A stretch of DNA of 64,000 nucleotides, from contig JBBRYJ010000006.1 of the NCBI GenBank assembly GCA_038237745.1, positions 114,739-178,738 on the forward strand. The letters are read 5' to 3'. The notes beneath the pieces were generated by a model that worked only from the letters and a program-made list of their open reading frames with translations, did not search any database and was not told the DNA's origin. This DNA is from DASQEH01 sp038237745. GTDB taxonomy: Bacteria; Actinomycetota; Actinomycetes; Propionibacteriales; Nocardioidaceae. The position numbers were made by a program, and so were the translations under genes. Positions 55,040 through 63,730 of this stretch are shown piece after piece; position 1 is the stretch's first letter, and the number at the start of each line of letters is the position of its first letter.

Positions 55040-56359
55040 TCAGCGCAGTGGCGGAAGCCACTGTGCTTCTGCCTCCAACATCTCGTCGCTCATGGAGCGG
55101 ATCTGGTCGAGGTCGAGCAGCGAGCTCGTCAGACGGTCCAGGGCGACGGCGGCATACACCAGATCCCTGGACCCGGTCGTGAACGCCTCGACGACGCAAC
55201 CCTGCAGCCCGACCGAGGCCAGGTCCACACCGGCACAAACGGCCGGTAACGCACCGACGTGGGTCGGCTGCACCCCGGCGCCGTCCACCAGACAGGGGAC
55301 CTCGACGCAGCAGCCGTCGGGAAGGTTGCTGATCAGGCCGGTATTTGGCACGTTGCCGTAGACGACCCGGGGAGTGTTCGTCACGAGCGAGTCAATGATG
55401 CTGGCCGCGTACTCCTCACTCACCTCGAGCGCACCGTCGGCGAAGCTGTCGGCAAGCTGCTCCAGCTGCTCCTCCGTGTTGGCTCGAGTGATCTCGAGGT
55501 AGTCCCAGCGGTCCGGGATGACTGCCACGACGTCCTCGGGAGTGCGACGAAAGTGCGGGTAGTACTCCGACGCGTGATGGCTGGACTCCGTCTGGAAATA
55601 GCCGGTGAGGTTCATGATCGCCGTCCGGACCGTCTCGCGCCCGCCTGCGTACCATTCGTCGATCGGCGGGTTCGGGGCACGCTCGCCCTGATGGTAGGCG
55701 TTCACGCCGGCCCTCAGCTCTGACAGGACGTCTCGACCCTGGTGACGGTACTGAAGGATCCACGCCTGGTGGTTGATGCCTGCGGCCAGAAACGACCACT
55801 CGCCAGGCTGGTACCCCATGATCGCGGCGAGCTCCTCGGCCGTGTGCTGGACGGAGTGGCACAGCCCTATCGTGCGCACTCCTTCGGCCGAGGTGAACCA
55901 GCAGTTGATCGCCATGGGGTTTGCGTAGTTCAGCAGCAGAGCCTGCGGACACAGCTCGGCCATGTCGGCGGTGATCTGACGCAGCGCCTGCATCGATCGC
56001 AACCCGCGAAACACCCCTCCCGGGCCGAGGGTGTCGCCCACTGTCTGGTCGATGCCGTACCGCCGCGGGATCTCAACGTCGTGCGCATACGCCTCACGGC
56101 CACCTACCTGGAAGCAGGACACAACGAAGTCCGCACCGGCCAGCGCTTCCCGCCTGTCTGTCGTCGGCTGGATGCGAGCGGGCAGCCCGTGTGACTCCAA
56201 GAGGCGGCGAGTGAGCCGCTCGGTCCTGCCGAGGGCGACGGCGTCGATGTCCATCAGCGCGAAGGTCGCGTCCTGCAGGCTCGGGTACGATAAGAAGTCG
56301 TTCATGAGCTGAAGGGGGAACTCGTAGCCGCCGGCGCCCATCACGGCGATCTTCGTCAT
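55040..56359 (-). CDS. Glycoside hydrolase family 4 (alpha-galactosidase-like), copy 2
   Basis: 439-residue GH4 enzyme, a divergent paralogue of copy 1: VMGAGGYEFPLQLMNDFL, CFQVGGREAYAHDVEIPRRYG, GLCHSVQHTAEEL, AGINHQAW. It is clearly related along its length but not near-identical, so the duplication is old or the two were recruited separately. ATG 56359 with GAGG upstream is preferred over the ATG nine codons before. Its promoter region is shared with the SDR gene and holds an 8-bp inverted repeat (56412-56438). Confidence 0.9.
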   Translation of the reverse strand: MTKIAVMGAGGYEFPLQLMNDFLSYPSLQDATFALMDIDAVALGRTERLTRRLLESHGLPARIQPTTDRREALAGADFVVSCFQVGGREAYAHDVEIPRRYGIDQTVGDTLGPGGVFRGLRSMQALRQITADMAELCPQALLLNYANPMAINCWFTSAEGVRTIGLCHSVQHTAEELAAIMGYQPGEWSFLAAGINHQAWILQYRHQGRDVLSELRAGVNAYHQGERAPNPPIDEWYAGGRETVRTAIMNLTGYFQTESSHHASEYYPHFRRTPEDVVAVIPDRWDYLEITRANTEEQLEQLADSFADGALEVSEEYAASIIDSLVTNTPRVVYGNVPNTGLISNLPDGCCVEVPCLVDGAGVQPTHVGALPAVCAGVDLASVGLQGCVVEAFTTGSRDLVYAAVALDRLTSSLLDLDQIRSMSDEMLEAEAQWLPPLR

Positions 56360-56411
56360 CTCGTCCTCATCGTCTCCACCGTTCACCGACTCGAAGGCTC
56401 ACCAGCGTAGA

Positions 56412-56438
56412 GGTACCCGGGTCCGGCGGTCGGGTACC
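56412..56438. promoter_or_regulatory. Perfect 8-bp inverted repeat in divergent promoter region
   Basis: GGTACCCG (56412-56419) and CGGGTACC (56431-56438) with an 11-base spacer, between the divergent GH4 copy 2 and SDR genes. Centre-to-centre geometry suits a dimeric regulator. A hairpin in RNA is the alternative. Confidence 0.45.
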
Positions 56439-56527
56439 GGAACTGCCCCGGAGGATACTGTCTGTCGGCGAGCCGTCGGAGGACCTGCCTGTCTGCGGTC
56501 TCAGCACGACGAAGGGGGAGGACGTCC

Positions 56528-57295
56528 ATGCGAGGTCTGGCCGGTCGGCGCGTACTGGTCAGCGGCGGCAGCAGCGGCATCGGCGAGGCGACAGCTCGCA
56601 GACTGCTCGAGGAGGGAGCCGTCGTCGTCATCGGCGGCATCGACGCCGACGAGGTCGATGCCGCAGTGCAGTCGCTCGCTTCTGTGGGCCGCGTCTCGGG
56701 AGCGGCGGTGGATGTGAGCAAGGAGACCGACGTCTCCACTTTTGTCGAGAAGGCGGTCGAGTCGCTCGGCGGCATCGACGTACTCATCAACAACGCGGGC
56801 GTCGCCTGGCGTAGCCCGTTCCTCGAGATCACACCCACGGACTGGGACCGGACGATCGAGGTGAACCTTCGCGGGATGTTCCTGGTGGCCCAGGCCGTCG
56901 CCCGTCACCTCGTACAGCAGGGCACGGGTGGAGTGATCGTCAACATGTCTTCCACCAACGGGCTCGCGGGCGAGGCAGACTACGCCCACTACAACGCGTC
57001 GAAGGCGGGCGTGCTCCTCTTGACGAAGACGATGGCGGTCGAGCTGGGGCGTTACGACATCCGGGTCAACGCGCTCTGCCCGGGCTACATCGACACTCCA
57101 CTGAACGCCGCCGTGGTCGACGGGCTCGGCGACGACGACTTCGTCGCGGCGTACGCACGCGACAAGATCCCGCTCGGGCGCGTGGGTCAGGCGAAGGAGG
57201 TGGCCGCCGCGTATGCCTTCCTGGCCTCTGACGAGGCCGCCTTCATCACCGGCGCGGAGCTGGTCATCGACGGCGGACAGCGCGCTGTCATGTGA
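56528..57295 (+). CDS. SDR-family sugar dehydrogenase-like protein
   Basis: 255-residue classical short-chain dehydrogenase. VSGGSSGIGEATA (NAD(P) site, about residues 11-22), NNAG, catalytic Ser region NMSSTNG, Tyr/Lys in YNASK, and the C-terminal ITGAELVIDGGQR. Closest in style to glucose/galactose 1-dehydrogenase-type SDRs, but the substrate cannot be proved. GGGGGAGG precedes the ATG. Followed by a zinc dehydrogenase and an SMP-30 lactonase, which would hydrolyse the lactone such an enzyme makes. Confidence 0.9.
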   Translation: MRGLAGRRVLVSGGSSGIGEATARRLLEEGAVVVIGGIDADEVDAAVQSLASVGRVSGAAVDVSKETDVSTFVEKAVESLGGIDVLINNAGVAWRSPFLEITPTDWDRTIEVNLRGMFLVAQAVARHLVQQGTGGVIVNMSSTNGLAGEADYAHYNASKAGVLLLTKTMAVELGRYDIRVNALCPGYIDTPLNAAVVDGLGDDDFVAAYARDKIPLGRVGQAKEVAAAYAFLASDEAAFITGAELVIDGGQRAVM

Positions 57296-57352
57296 GGACG
57301 CTGCGGCCCCGCCGACCAGTACCCTACGAAGTCCCGACCCCAGGAGAGTGAC

Positions 57353-58288
57353 GTGCGAGCGCTCGTGTTCACCGCGCCCGGTGAGATGGAGCTTCAAGAG
57401 GTTGCCGAGCCACGGCCCGAGCCGGGCGAGATCGTGGTCGAGGTGCGGGCAGCCGGCATCTGCGGCAGCGAGCTGCACGGTTTCCGAAGTGCAGGCTTTC
57501 GCGTTCCGCCTCTGGTGATGGGTCACGAGTTCGCTGGCTCGACTGCTGACGGCCGGCGTGTCGTCGTCAACCCACTGCTCAGCTGTGGAGTCTGTGACAT
57601 GTGCGGCCGGATGCTGCCACAGCTGTGTCGCCGTCGTGAGCTGCTCGGCGTGCATCGTGGAGGCGGGTTCGCACCGCGCGTGGCCGTGCCTGCCGGCGCG
57701 CTGCTCGACATCCCGGCGGACCTGTCCTGGGAGGTCGCCGCCATGGTCGAGCCACTCGCCAACGCTGTGCATGCGCTGCGGATGGTCGACCTGGAGCGGT
57801 CCGAGCGGCTGGCCGTGGTCGGCGCCGGGAGTATCGGGTTGGCGTGTCTGCTGGTGGCGCTGCACAACGGCGCCGCCGACGTAACGGTCGTCGACACCTC
57901 CCCCGAACGTCTCGCTCTGGCCGAACGGCTCGGGGCATCGACGTGTGCGAGCCGGCTCGAGGGCGAGTATGACGCCATCGTGGACGCTGTGGGTGCCGGC
58001 GCCACCCGCCGCGCGACGGTCGAGCGGCTGCGCCCGGGTGGCACGACGGTATGGATCGGACTGGCCCACGGTGAGGCATCCTTCGACGGCAACGAGCTGG
58101 TGCGCTTCGAGAAGAAGATCACTGGATCGTTCGCCTACACGCCCGCCGAGTTCGCCGATGCGCTCGCCGTGGCGGGACGGTTGGACCTCGACTGGTCGAC
58201 GTCGGTGGGCATGGAGGAGTCCCGGTCGACGTTCATGGCTCTCGCGGACGGCGCGAGCCACCCGGTGAAGGCGATCATCGTCTCGTGA
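57353..58288 (+). CDS. Zinc-binding polyol/sugar dehydrogenase (MDR superfamily)
   Basis: 311-residue medium-chain dehydrogenase, somewhat short for the family (usually 340-350). Catalytic-zinc ligands in ICGSELHG and GHEFAG; structural zinc in CGVCDMCGRMLPQLC; NAD site VVGAGSIGLACL. It resembles threonine/sorbitol/galactitol dehydrogenases. AGGAG lies upstream of the GTG. The stop overlaps the SMP-30 GTG by 4 bases (GTGA). Confidence 0.88.
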   Translation: MRALVFTAPGEMELQEVAEPRPEPGEIVVEVRAAGICGSELHGFRSAGFRVPPLVMGHEFAGSTADGRRVVVNPLLSCGVCDMCGRMLPQLCRRRELLGVHRGGGFAPRVAVPAGALLDIPADLSWEVAAMVEPLANAVHALRMVDLERSERLAVVGAGSIGLACLLVALHNGAADVTVVDTSPERLALAERLGASTCASRLEGEYDAIVDAVGAGATRRATVERLRPGGTTVWIGLAHGEASFDGNELVRFEKKITGSFAYTPAEFADALAVAGRLDLDWSTSVGMEESRSTFMALADGASHPVKAIIVS

Positions 58289-59163
58289 CCTCGCTCGGAG
58301 ACGACGACGTCCTCCTCCCGTCTGTCGGCGAGCTGTGCGAGGGTCCCACCTGGGACGCCCGGACGGGACGGCTCGTCTGGGTCGACATCCTGGCCGGCCG
58401 AGTTCATTCGGCGGACCCGGTGACCCGTGACCACGCGTGCGTCGAGATCGGTATGCCGGTGGGGTGCCTCAGCCCGCGAATGTCAGGAGGCTGGGTCGCG
58501 GCGGTCGAACGGGGCTTCCTCTTCCTCGATGACCGGTGGGCTCCGACAGCGCCTGTGGTGCCGGCACCCGGCCAGCGGGACGGCACGCGGTTCAACGACG
58601 GTCTCTGTGACCCGCGGGGACGGTTCTGGGCCGGCACGCTCTCCTACGACGAGGCTCCCGGCGCCGGGTGCCTGTACCGGTACGACGGCGAGCAGGTCGT
58701 GCAGGTGCTCGACGACGTCACGATCTCGAACGGGATCGACTGGTCCCCGGACGGCAGCATCATGTACTACGTCGACACCGCCGCAGGGACGGTGGACGTC
58801 ATGGACTTCGACGACGACTCCGGTACACCGACCGCCCGCCGGACTCTGGTGTCCGTGGACCCGGCGGAGGGGGCACCGGACGGGATCACGGTCGACATCG
58901 AGGGGTTCGTCTGGCTCGCGCTGTGGGGCGGCGGCTGCGTTCGGCGGTACTCTCCCGACGGCCGCCTGGACCGGACGCTGCGGCTGCCGGTGTCCCGAGT
59001 GACCAGTGTCGTCTTCGGCGGTGCAGACCTCGACCACCTGTTCGTCACCACCGCGTGGGACGGGCTGACAGGCGCCGAACGAGCGCAGCAGCCGCTGGCG
59101 GGCTCGGTATTCAGCCATAGACCGGGTGTCAGGGGGCGGGCACCGTCGCCTTTCCTGTCCTGA
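58285..59163 (+). CDS. SMP-30/gluconolactonase-family lactonase
   Basis: 292-residue six-bladed beta-propeller hydrolase. Metal-site residues appear in LCEGPTWD (Glu), RFNDGLCDPRGRFW (Asn/Asp), SNGIDWSPDG (Asn) and DGITVDIEGFVWLA (Asp). Family members open sugar lactones. Coupled by GTGA to the zinc dehydrogenase. In this locus it probably hydrolyses the aldonolactone formed by the SDR or the zinc dehydrogenase. Confidence 0.93.
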   Translation: MTSLGDDDVLLPSVGELCEGPTWDARTGRLVWVDILAGRVHSADPVTRDHACVEIGMPVGCLSPRMSGGWVAAVERGFLFLDDRWAPTAPVVPAPGQRDGTRFNDGLCDPRGRFWAGTLSYDEAPGAGCLYRYDGEQVVQVLDDVTISNGIDWSPDGSIMYYVDTAAGTVDVMDFDDDSGTPTARRTLVSVDPAEGAPDGITVDIEGFVWLALWGGGCVRRYSPDGRLDRTLRLPVSRVTSVVFGGADLDHLFVTTAWDGLTGAERAQQPLAGSVFSHRPGVRGRAPSPFLS

Positions 59164-59193
59164 TCGACTCTGCTCCGGGCGTCTCGTCGGTGC

Positions 59194-59577
59194 TCAGGCG
59201 TCGCTGTCGATGACCGCAAGTGCGTCGATCTCGACCAGCAGGCCAGGCGGAAGACCGACGTAGACCGTCGTCCGCGCCGGGGGCGGCGCGGAGAAGACGG
59301 TCTCGTACACCGCGTTCATCTCGTCGAAGGCGTCAGGCTCGGTGAGAAACACCCGGACGGACACGATGTCCTCCTCACGTGCACCGCCCGCGTCGAGCAC
59401 CGCCAACATGTTGCGTAGCGCCTGCGCGGTCTGTTCGGTGACGCCGTCAACGAGCGAGCCATCCGGGTGAAGGCCGACCTGGCCGGCGGCAGCAACCACC
59501 GCTCCTATCCGCGCGTGCTGGCTGTACGGGCCCGCCGGCGCCGGAGCGGCGTCCGTGGGCGAGGTGGTTCGGGTCAT
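59194..59577 (-). CDS. RidA family protein
   Basis: 127-residue YjgF/YER057c/UK114 protein: SQHARIGAVVAAAGQVGLHPDG, QTAQALRNMLAVLDAGGAREEDIVSVRVFL in outline, and PARTTVYVGLPPG, where the Arg binds the carboxylate. RidA hydrolyses reactive enamines/imines released by PLP dehydratases. GGAGAGG precedes the ATG. It is divergent from a D-serine-deaminase-like PLP enzyme gene, which fits that job. Confidence 0.93.
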   Translation of the reverse strand: MTRTTSPTDAAPAPAGPYSQHARIGAVVAAAGQVGLHPDGSLVDGVTEQTAQALRNMLAVLDAGGAREEDIVSVRVFLTEPDAFDEMNAVYETVFSAPPPARTTVYVGLPPGLLVEIDALAVIDSDA

Positions 59578-59648
59578 GTACCTCTCCTTGCGTGAGACGG
59601 TGAGCGTGGAGCTCCCCAGTCGGTGGTCTGGCTAGTCTTGCTGACCTG

Positions 59649-60935
59649 ATGTGGCCAGCAAACCCGGGCGGGGCCGGTCGAACCGATGCCGGCGACGACG
59701 TCGTGCTCGACATGCGTACCAAGGGGATCGCAGCGGGTGTACGGCAGCCGCGTTCGGGCGTCCGCGACAAGCGCTGGGGACTCTTCGACGCTCATGTCGC
59801 GACCCCTGTCGCCGCGCTCCGCGACTCCGCCGTCGCGCACAACATCGAGGTGATGCGCACCTTCTGCATGCGGTCGGGAGTCCAGATCGCGCCACACGGT
59901 AAGACCACCATGTCCCCCGAGCTGATAGCCCGCCAGCTCGCCGCGGGCGCGTGGGGCATCAGTGCTGCAACCCCGCAGCAGCTTGCGATTCTGCTCGACA
60001 TGGGAGTGCGGCGGGTTCTCGTCGCCAACGAGGTCGTCGACCGGGCCGCGCTGCACTGGCTGGCGGCGACCCTGCAAGCCCGACCCGATCTCGAGGTTCT
60101 CTGGTACGTCGACTCGAGAGCCGGACTCGCCCGTGCAGAGCAGGCGATGGCCGGCGCCGCCCGGCGTCCCGGCCTGCTGGTCGAGCTGGGACACGAGGGG
60201 GGACGTACCGGGCTCCGCTCGAATGCCGAGGCCCTCGACCTCGCGAGGGCGACCGCGTCCTCCGAGCACGTCGAGCTGGCGGGCATCGCGGGATACGAGG
60301 GGACGATCGGCGTGTCGCGCGATGCGGATACCACGGCGCGCGTCGACGGGTTCCTGACCCGCATGGCCGACGCCGCACACGCGGTGCAGCGAGACGGCCT
60401 GATGCCCGAACACCGGCGACTGGTCGTATCGGCCGGCGGGAGTGTCTTCTTCGACCGCGTCCCGCAGATCCTCGGTCGAGTGAGCGACGCCGATGTCGTC
60501 CTGCGGAGCGGCTGTTACCTGACGCACGACCACGGGATGTACGAACGGGCTACCCCGGCAGCTCAGCCGGGATGGTCGCTCGAGCGCTTCCAGCCGGCGA
60601 TCGAAGTATGGGGGCAGGTCCTGTCGAGGCCGGAGCCGGGGCTCGTCCTCACCGACTGCGGGCGGCGGGACCTCTCGCACGATGCGGGGCTTCCCACGCC
60701 CCTGTGGCACGTCCCCGAGGGCGACCGCCTCCGTCGTCGGCTAACCGGAGCCACCGTGTCAGGGCTCAGCGACCAACACGCCTTCGTCGACGTGCCCGAC
60801 GACAGCGACGTGGCAGTCGGCGACCTGGTCGGCTTCGGCATCTCTCACCCGTGCACGACGTTCGACCGCTGGCCGAACCTGCTGCTCATCGACGACGGCG
60901 ACCGTGTCATCGACGTGGTGCGCACGTGGTTCTGA
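59649..60935 (+). CDS. D-serine deaminase/D-threonine aldolase-like PLP enzyme
   Basis: 428-residue fold-type III (alanine-racemase-like) PLP enzyme. The PLP lysine is in APHGKTTMSPEL (about residue 83), the barrel is continued by VLVANEVVD and VELGHEGGRTGLRS, and the C-terminal metal site appears in SDQHAFVDV plus GFGISHPCTTFDRW (His, Cys), typical of the D-serine dehydratase family. ATG 59649 lacks a ribosome site; a TAGTCT hexamer 10 bases before it may be a -10 for a leaderless mRNA. The first 20 residues are not conserved, so a later start is possible. Confidence 0.85.
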   Translation: MWPANPGGAGRTDAGDDVVLDMRTKGIAAGVRQPRSGVRDKRWGLFDAHVATPVAALRDSAVAHNIEVMRTFCMRSGVQIAPHGKTTMSPELIARQLAAGAWGISAATPQQLAILLDMGVRRVLVANEVVDRAALHWLAATLQARPDLEVLWYVDSRAGLARAEQAMAGAARRPGLLVELGHEGGRTGLRSNAEALDLARATASSEHVELAGIAGYEGTIGVSRDADTTARVDGFLTRMADAAHAVQRDGLMPEHRRLVVSAGGSVFFDRVPQILGRVSDADVVLRSGCYLTHDHGMYERATPAAQPGWSLERFQPAIEVWGQVLSRPEPGLVLTDCGRRDLSHDAGLPTPLWHVPEGDRLRRRLTGATVSGLSDQHAFVDVPDDSDVAVGDLVGFGISHPCTTFDRWPNLLLIDDGDRVIDVVRTWF

Positions 60936-60974
60936 CCGACCCAAGCAAGGTCTTGGACGGCTCGCCAGCCGGAA

Positions 60975-62939
60975 CTACTCGTCTCCGGACGGTGAGGACT
61001 CGGACAGGTTCGCCTCGATCAGGTCCATCACCGAGGAGTCAGCCAGTGTCGTGACGTCGCCGACCTCACGGTGCTCGGCGACATCCTTGAGCAGACGACG
61101 CATGATCTTTCCGGAGCGGGTCTTGGGCAGCTCGGCGACCACCATGATCTGTCGCGGTCTGGCGATCTTCCCGATCTCCTTCGCCACGTGGTCCCGCAGC
61201 TCCTGGACGACCTCGGGGCCTCCGTCACCGGCCTCGCTGCGCAGGATGACGAAGGCGCACACCGCTTGTCCCGTCGTGTCGTCGGCGGCGCCTACCACGG
61301 CGGCCTCCGCCACCTTGGGGTGCGAGACGAGGGCGGACTCGATCTCCGTGGTCGACATGCGGTGTCCCGACACGTTCATCACGTCGTCGACACGGCCCAG
61401 TAGCCAGAGGTCTCCGTCGTCGTCCTTCTTGGCACCGTCCCCCGCGAAGTAGCGACCCGGGAACCGCGACCAGTAGGTGTTCTCGTAGCGGTCGTCGTCG
61501 CCCCACAGGGTGCGCAGCATGGACGGCCACGGCTCGGTGAGCACGAGGTACCCACCACCGCCATCGGGCACCTCGTTGCCCTCGTCGTCGACCACCGTGG
61601 CACTGATACCGGGGAGGGGGGTCATCGCGGCACCGGGCTTGCCGGCCGTCACACCGGGCAGGGGGCTGATCAGGATCGAGCCCGTCTCGGTCTGCCACCA
61701 CGTGTCGACGACCGGGGCCCTTTCGTGGCCGATGTGCTCGCGGTACCACATGTACGCCTCGGGGTTGATCGGCTCGCCCACCGACCCGATGACGCGCAGC
61801 GTCGAGAGGTCGAACTTGGCGGGGATCTCTTTCCCCCACTTCATGAAGGTGCGGATGGCGGTCGGCGCGCAGTACAGGATCGACACCTTGTACTTGTCGA
61901 TGATCTCCCACCACCGGCCCTTGTGCGGGGTGTCGGGGGTCCCTTCGTACATCACAGAGGTGGCGCCGTTGGCCAGTGGGCCGTAGACGATGTAGCTGTG
62001 ACCGGTGACCCAGCCGATGTCGGCCGCGGTCCAGAAGACGTCGTCGTCGGGCTTGAGGTCGAAAACCGCCCAGTGCGTGTACGCGCACCCGGTGAGGTAG
62101 CCACCTGTGGTGTGCAGGATGCCTTTGGGACTTCCTGTCGTCCCCGACGTGTACATGACGTAGAGCGGATGCTCCGCGTCGAACGCCTCGGGCCGGTGTT
62201 CTCCGCTGGCCTCCTCGACTGTCTCGTGCCACCAGAGGTCGCGCCCCTCGGTCCACTCCACGTCCTGTCCGGTGCGGCGCACCACCAGCACGTGGTGGAC
62301 GTCCGGACACTCCTCGAGAGCCTCGTCCACGGCGGGCTTGAGGGCAGCCGGGCTGCCTCGGCGATAGCCGCCGTCCGAGGTGATGACCACCCGGGCGTCG
62401 CAGTCGTGGATGCGGCTTTTGAGAGCCGCCGACGAGAAACCGCCGAACACCACGGTGTGTGGTGCGCCGATGCGGGCGCAGGCCAGCATGGCGACCACCG
62501 TCTCGGGAATCATCGGCATGTAGATGGCGATGCGGTCTCCTGCCTTGACCCCGAGATCGGTCAGGACGTTCGCGGTCTGGCATACCAGGGTGGTGAGCTC
62601 CGAGTAGGTGATGGTGCGGGTGTCGCCGGGCTCCCCCTCGAAGTGGTACGCCACCTTGTCGCCGCGGCCCGCCTCCACGTGTCGGTCGAGGCAGTTGTAC
62701 GCCGCGTTGAGCTTGCCCCCGACATACCACTTCGCGAACGGTGGGTTCGACCAGTCCAGCACCTCGTCCCAACGGGTCTCCCAGGTGAGGCGCTCCGCCT
62801 GCTCCTCCCAGAACGCCAGCCGGTCGGCCGATGCTCGCTCGTAAGCCTCGGCCTGTACGTTCGCCTGAGCGGCGAACTCCTCGGCTGGCTCGAACCGCCG
62901 GTTCTCATGGAGCATGTTCGACAGAGCGGGCTCGTTCAT
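60975..62939 (-). CDS. acsA: Acetyl-CoA synthetase
   Basis: 654-residue AMP-forming acetate-CoA ligase of normal length. Core motifs: YTSGTTGSPKGI (P-loop), WWQTETG, the hinge region around GDLWLLGRVDDVMNVSGHRMST in outline, and the C-terminal PKTRSGKIMRRLLKD, whose Lys is the acetylation-controlled catalytic residue. It converts acetate to acetyl-CoA. A putative acetate transporter gene lies 126 bases upstream on the same strand. Confidence 0.97.
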   Translation of the reverse strand: MNEPALSNMLHENRRFEPAEEFAAQANVQAEAYERASADRLAFWEEQAERLTWETRWDEVLDWSNPPFAKWYVGGKLNAAYNCLDRHVEAGRGDKVAYHFEGEPGDTRTITYSELTTLVCQTANVLTDLGVKAGDRIAIYMPMIPETVVAMLACARIGAPHTVVFGGFSSAALKSRIHDCDARVVITSDGGYRRGSPAALKPAVDEALEECPDVHHVLVVRRTGQDVEWTEGRDLWWHETVEEASGEHRPEAFDAEHPLYVMYTSGTTGSPKGILHTTGGYLTGCAYTHWAVFDLKPDDDVFWTAADIGWVTGHSYIVYGPLANGATSVMYEGTPDTPHKGRWWEIIDKYKVSILYCAPTAIRTFMKWGKEIPAKFDLSTLRVIGSVGEPINPEAYMWYREHIGHERAPVVDTWWQTETGSILISPLPGVTAGKPGAAMTPLPGISATVVDDEGNEVPDGGGGYLVLTEPWPSMLRTLWGDDDRYENTYWSRFPGRYFAGDGAKKDDDGDLWLLGRVDDVMNVSGHRMSTTEIESALVSHPKVAEAAVVGAADDTTGQAVCAFVILRSEAGDGGPEVVQELRDHVAKEIGKIARPRQIMVVAELPKTRSGKIMRRLLKDVAEHREVGDVTTLADSSVMDLIEANLSESSPSGDE

Positions 62940-63065
62940 CGTGTCTCCTCACTACCCCCGGCTAACGGGCAACGGATGACGCATGGACGTCGGCGGCGTT
63001 CCCTATCGACTACCAGCCGAGCCACAGCGCCACGGCAAGGGTCCGCTCGTCGGCCGGCACGTACG

Positions 63066-63683
63066 TCAGCGAGGAGCGGTGGGGACAACGGAGCGGCCGA
63101 ACGCGAAGCTCGTGACACCGGCGAACGACGCGTACCAAGCAGCGAGCGCTGTCGCCAGGCCGACGTACCCACCCAGCTTGTGAAGGCTGTCGGACTCGGC
63201 GAGATCGCCGAACGCCAACAAGAAGAAGGTGAGTGTCAACAGGGCGAACACGGCGAACACGGCACCGCTCACGCGGGTAGCGGCTACGGTCATGTAGGCC
63301 GTGAAGATGCCCCAGGCCAGCAGGAAGACACCGATGCCGTGGGCCGCATCCGACGGATCGGCCGCGGTGAGGTCGGTGTGCCCGGTCAGCCACCAGAAGG
63401 ACACCCAGAAGGCACCGTATGAGCAGAAGGCGGTGGCGCCGAAGGTGTTGCCCTTCGCGAACTCCCACACGCCCGCGGTGAACTGGCCGATGCCGCCGTA
63501 GGCCAGTGCGAGCCCGAACACGACCGGCTCGACAGTGTCGGGTAGGAAGCCGGCGTTCACGCAGCTGAGCACGAAGGTCGTGAGCGCGAAGGCGGCAAGC
63601 CCAAGCGGCGCCGGGTCGGCGATCGACGTGACGGGCGGGGGCGGCGCTTCCTGTCGTTCTGCGGAACTCTCGGTGTGTGCCAT
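63066..63683 (-). CDS. satP: Acetate uptake transporter (SatP/YaaH family)
   Basis: 205-residue GPR1/FUN34/YaaH protein with six hydrophobic segments. Hallmarks are ADPAPLGLAAFALTTFVLS (the NPAPLGL-type motif), GGIGQFTAGVWEFAKGNTFGATAF and SYGAFW. Imports acetate or succinate with protons. AGGAG stands 6 bases before the ATG. It lies upstream of acsA in the same direction, forming an acetate uptake and activation unit. Confidence 0.94.
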   Translation of the reverse strand: MAHTESSAERQEAPPPPVTSIADPAPLGLAAFALTTFVLSCVNAGFLPDTVEPVVFGLALAYGGIGQFTAGVWEFAKGNTFGATAFCSYGAFWVSFWWLTGHTDLTAADPSDAAHGIGVFLLAWGIFTAYMTVAATRVSGAVFAVFALLTLTFFLLAFGDLAESDSLHKLGGYVGLATALAAWYASFAGVTSFAFGRSVVPTAPR

Positions 63684-63730
63684 GTCGACTCCTCACGCTC
63701 CCGTTGGTCTGTGGTTTTCGACGAGGTGCG

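Noticed and set aside
56501..58261. 586-codon minus-strand open frame opposite the SDR and zinc dehydrogenase genes
   Set aside because: Composition typical of an antisense shadow (His/Arg/Gly rich); the plus-strand genes carry all catalytic motifs.
61725..63422. 565-codon plus-strand open frame opposite acsA and satP
   Set aside because: Antisense shadow; acsA motifs on the minus strand are unambiguous.
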